Positions 50,494-52,402 of a stretch of 52,402 nucleotides of DNA are shown piece by piece. This stretch comes from Lachnotalea sp. AF33-28 (GTDB taxonomy: Bacteria > Bacillota > Clostridia > Lachnospirales > Lachnospiraceae): contig NZ_QUEE01000022.1 of NCBI RefSeq assembly GCF_003477885.1, positions 1-52,402 on the forward strand. Direction: 5' to 3'. A model generated the notes under the pieces. That model was not told the DNA's origin. It searched no databases and saw nothing but the letters and a program-made list of their open reading frames with translations. Each line of letters opens with the position of its first letter. The stretch's first letter is position 1. Made by a program: the position numbers and the translations under genes.

Positions 50494-51720
50494 TTATTCT
50501 TCAGTTTCCTCATCGCGGTCGGCTCCGTTTTCGTCCTGCTCATCGTAACCTTCCTCGTCGTATTCATCCTCATCGGAGTATTCAGTTTCTCCTTCAGGAT
50601 ACTCCTCATAGGTTTCATATTCCTCATAACCGGCATATTCTTCATCCATGTCTTCATTATAGCCGATTTCCTCAAACAGGCCGGACTCTCTCGCCTGGGT
50701 CTCGCTCTTGATATCAATCTTATATCCGGTCAGACGGGCTGCGAGCCGTGCGTTCTGCCCCACCTTTCCGATTGCCAGGGACAGCTGATAATCAGGCACT
50801 ATGACCTGAGCCGTCTTCTCATCCTCATCCGCAACCACACAGATTACCTTTGCCGGGCTCAGCGCATTCTCTATTAAAAGCGCGGGGTTCTCATCCCAGT
50901 TAATGATATCGATTTTCTCACCGCGCAGTTCCTCTACAATGGCATTCACTCTGGAACCGTTCACGCCGACACAGGCGCCCACAGGATCCACGTTAGGGTC
51001 ATTGGAGTACACAGCCAGCTTGGTCCTGGACCCGGCCTCTCTCGCAATTCCCTTAATCTCAACAATGCCGTCTTTCACTTCCGCCACCTCTGATTCAAAC
51101 AGACGTTTTACCAGTTCCGGATGGGTTCTTGAAACCAGTATTCTCGGTCCCTTGGTGGTATCCTTTACTTCCAGGATATATACTTTAATTCTCTCCGTAG
51201 GACGGAATACTTCCCCTTTCACCTGTTCATTTTCATTGAGCATCGCATCGCATTTTCCAAGATTTATGCTGACATTTTTGCCTACATATCTCTGTACGAT
51301 ACCGGTCACCACTTCCTTTTCCTTGCCATAGAACTGGTTGAACAGCACCTTTCTCTCTTCCTCACGGATTTTCTGCAGGATCACGTTTTTCGCATTCTGT
51401 GTAGCGATACGGCCGAACTCCTTCGATTTAATCTCCACATGAACCGTATCGCCCAGATTTGCGTGCGCGTCAATATCACGCGCTTTTTCCAGGCTGATCT
51501 GCAGCAGATCGTCTTCCACATTCTCCGTAACTTCTTTCTCCGCATACACCTCAAAATCACAGGTGTTCCTGTCTATCACCACCTTAACGTTATCCGCCTT
51601 GCCGAAGTGGTTTTTGCATGCGGTGAGAAGGGAATTTTCGATCGCTTCAAGCATCGTATCCTTGCTTATGTCTTTTTCCTTTTCCAATATGTTTAACGCT
51701 TCCATTAACTCCTTATTCAT
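50494..51720 (-). CDS. nusA: Transcription termination/antitermination protein NusA
   Basis: A 408-residue NusA that binds RNA polymerase and nascent RNA. It has the N-terminal polymerase-binding domain (residues 1-130), S1 domain (about 135-200) and two KH domains (about 230-345, with VGACVGVNGSRVNAIVEELR and SLAIGKVGQNARLAARLTGY). The tail (about 350-408) is a Glu/Asp/Tyr-rich segment without the E. coli-type AR repeats. The ATG at 51720 has AAGGAGG 11 nt upstream; a frame reaching 51786 overlaps rimP and is unlikely. Confidence 0.96.
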   Translation of the reverse strand: MNKELMEALNILEKEKDISKDTMLEAIENSLLTACKNHFGKADNVKVVIDRNTCDFEVYAEKEVTENVEDDLLQISLEKARDIDAHANLGDTVHVEIKSKEFGRIATQNAKNVILQKIREEERKVLFNQFYGKEKEVVTGIVQRYVGKNVSINLGKCDAMLNENEQVKGEVFRPTERIKVYILEVKDTTKGPRILVSRTHPELVKRLFESEVAEVKDGIVEIKGIAREAGSRTKLAVYSNDPNVDPVGACVGVNGSRVNAIVEELRGEKIDIINWDENPALLIENALSPAKVICVVADEDEKTAQVIVPDYQLSLAIGKVGQNARLAARLTGYKIDIKSETQARESGLFEEIGYNEDMDEEYAGYEEYETYEEYPEGETEYSDEDEYDEEGYDEQDENGADRDEETEE

Positions 51721-51775
51721 TTTTCTGTTATCCTCCTTATTATCGTTTATCGTTTTGAACCGTACACTTATGAAA

Positions 51776-52243
51776 TCAGAAATCAAATGCGAGGCGTATC
51801 AGTGCGATTTCTTTTCTGTTCAGTTGCAGTTTTGTATCATCTTCCAATTCAATCGTGACAGTTACCTCATCATAGGAACTAAGGATACCAAAATATTCTT
51901 TCTGCCTGTTTAATGGCTTATACAGATGGATCTCCACTTCTTCGCCGATACTGCGTTTAAAGTCCTTTTCTTTTTTTAAAGGTCTCCCCAGCCCCGGTGA
52001 GCTCACCTCCAGGATATAGCTTTCTTCAATAAAATCTTTTTCATCCAGCAGATCACCGAACTTGCGGCTGACCGTTTCACAATCGTCCACCGTGATCCCG
52101 CCAGGTTTATCAATATAAGCTCTTAAATACTTGTTGCCTCCTTCTTTCACGAACTCCACATCCACCAGTTCAAAATGGTTTTCGTCAATAATCGGAAGCA
52201 GGAGCTCCTCCGCCATTTTTTCAATATCCTCTTTCTTTGTCAC
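51776..52243 (-). CDS. rimP: Ribosome maturation factor RimP
   Basis: A 155-residue RimP that assists 30S assembly. Family segments are HFELVDVEFVKEGGNKYLRA near residue 24, YIDKPGGITVDDCETVSRKF and the LEVSSPGLGRPLKKEKDFKR signature near residue 83. The C-terminal SH3-like part ends in RKEIALIRLAFDF. The start is most likely GTG at 52243, with GGAAG 5 nt upstream; the ATG at 52291 lies in a hairpin region and has no SD. Confidence 0.94.
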   Translation of the reverse strand: MTKKEDIEKMAEELLLPIIDENHFELVDVEFVKEGGNKYLRAYIDKPGGITVDDCETVSRKFGDLLDEKDFIEESYILEVSSPGLGRPLKKEKDFKRSIGEEVEIHLYKPLNRQKEYFGILSSYDEVTVTIELEDDTKLQLNRKEIALIRLAFDF

Positions 52244-52295
52244 GGTATCTTCCTTTCTTAGTGTCAAAACACACGACATCCGTCCAAACATATTG

Positions 52296-52321
52296 AAAGA
52301 GTGGACTCTCGCCCACTCTTT
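52296..52321 (-). promoter_or_regulatory. Leader hairpin of the rimP-nusA-infB operon
   Basis: Perfect 9-bp arms AAAGAGTGG/CCACTCTTT around an 8-nt loop, about 20 nt after the predicted start site and about 50 nt before rimP. Hairpins at this position are common in rimP leaders of Firmicutes and may take part in NusA-dependent autocontrol. That role is inferred here. No U-run follows directly beyond TTT. Confidence 0.6.
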
Positions 52322-52349
52322 CTAATAAAATTTCATATTCATCCTATAT

Positions 52350-52377
52350 AGTATAACACATCATAATCAAATTGCAA
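52350..52377 (-). promoter_or_regulatory. Promoter of the rimP-nusA-infB operon
   Basis: On the minus strand TTGCAA (52372-52377) and TATACT (52350-52355) are 16 bp apart, with an extended -10 TG one base upstream (TGTTATACT). Confidence 0.65.
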
Positions 52378-52402
52378 GCACTTTTTTATTCAATAGGAAA
52401 TT

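Overview
The window looks like a chromosomal segment of a spore-forming member of the Clostridia, most likely a Lachnospiraceae-type gut bacterium. The pointers are an alpha/beta-type small acid-soluble spore protein, a short HisG paired with HisZ, a Firmicutes-type rimP-nusA-ylxR-ylxQ-infB-rbfA operon, a CpsB/C/D phosphoregulatory module and a class B sortase with an SPKTG substrate. Nearly all genes lie on the minus strand. No tRNA, rRNA, CRISPR array or intact insertion sequence was seen.

Region 1 (20-8337, minus) is a visibly A+T-rich surface-polysaccharide assembly cluster. It holds a sugar aminotransferase, a monotopic phosphoglycosyl transferase (PGT), a GT2 glycosyltransferase, a hexapeptide acyltransferase, a Wzy-like polymerase, a GT-B-like transferase, a Wzx flippase and a CMP-nonulosonate synthetase with a cut-short PseG-like tail. 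Base composition and content suggest a transferable, strain-specific cassette. Region 2 (8338-9275) is an unusual 0.9-kb stretch. It has a decayed reading frame resembling the end of a LoaP/NusG-type antiterminator, a promoter-like site, a fragment resembling the aminotransferase 5' end, a 42-codon ORF and a strong intrinsic terminator about 106 bp before the first cassette gene. This is the layout of an antitermination or attenuation leader.

Region 3 (9276-17353, minus) is the conserved polysaccharide core: cpsB, cpsC, cpsD, a Ser/Glu-rich protein with two Ig-like domains, a PglF/CapD-type dehydratase, a class B sortase, an LCP ligase and an SPKTG-anchored surface protein. A consensus promoter (TTGACA-17-TATAAT) starts it, and a palindrome covers the -35. 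The divergent neighbour (17663-18067, plus) is an XRE regulator that could bind that palindrome.

Region 4 (18124-26424, minus) is a histidine operon (hisZ, G, D, B, A, IE) followed by pepT and a second LCP gene. The HisIE protein carries an extra N-terminal HisF/HisA-like barrel that appears to lack its catalytic aspartates. Region 5 (26613-37026, minus) is housekeeping: recU, an RluA-type pseudouridine synthase, a small membrane protein, an SDR enzyme, a YgiQ-type radical SAM protein, a HAD phosphatase, an RsmF-type methyltransferase, a small alarmone synthetase, an M23 peptidase and pepD.

Region 6 (37370-42958) is mixed in strand: a YlbJ-like membrane protein, a coiled-coil protein, coaD, rsmD, the spore protein, a PHP phosphoesterase and an SH3-NlpC/P60 hydrolase. 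Two copies of a composite palindromic intergenic repeat sit here, each just upstream of a gene and in the same orientation to it. Region 7 (43121-52402, minus) is the rimP-nusA-ylxR-ylxQ-infB-rbfA-nrnA-truB-ribF operon. Its infB encodes an IF-2 of 1143 residues with eleven near-identical 18-19 residue Asn/Gly repeats.
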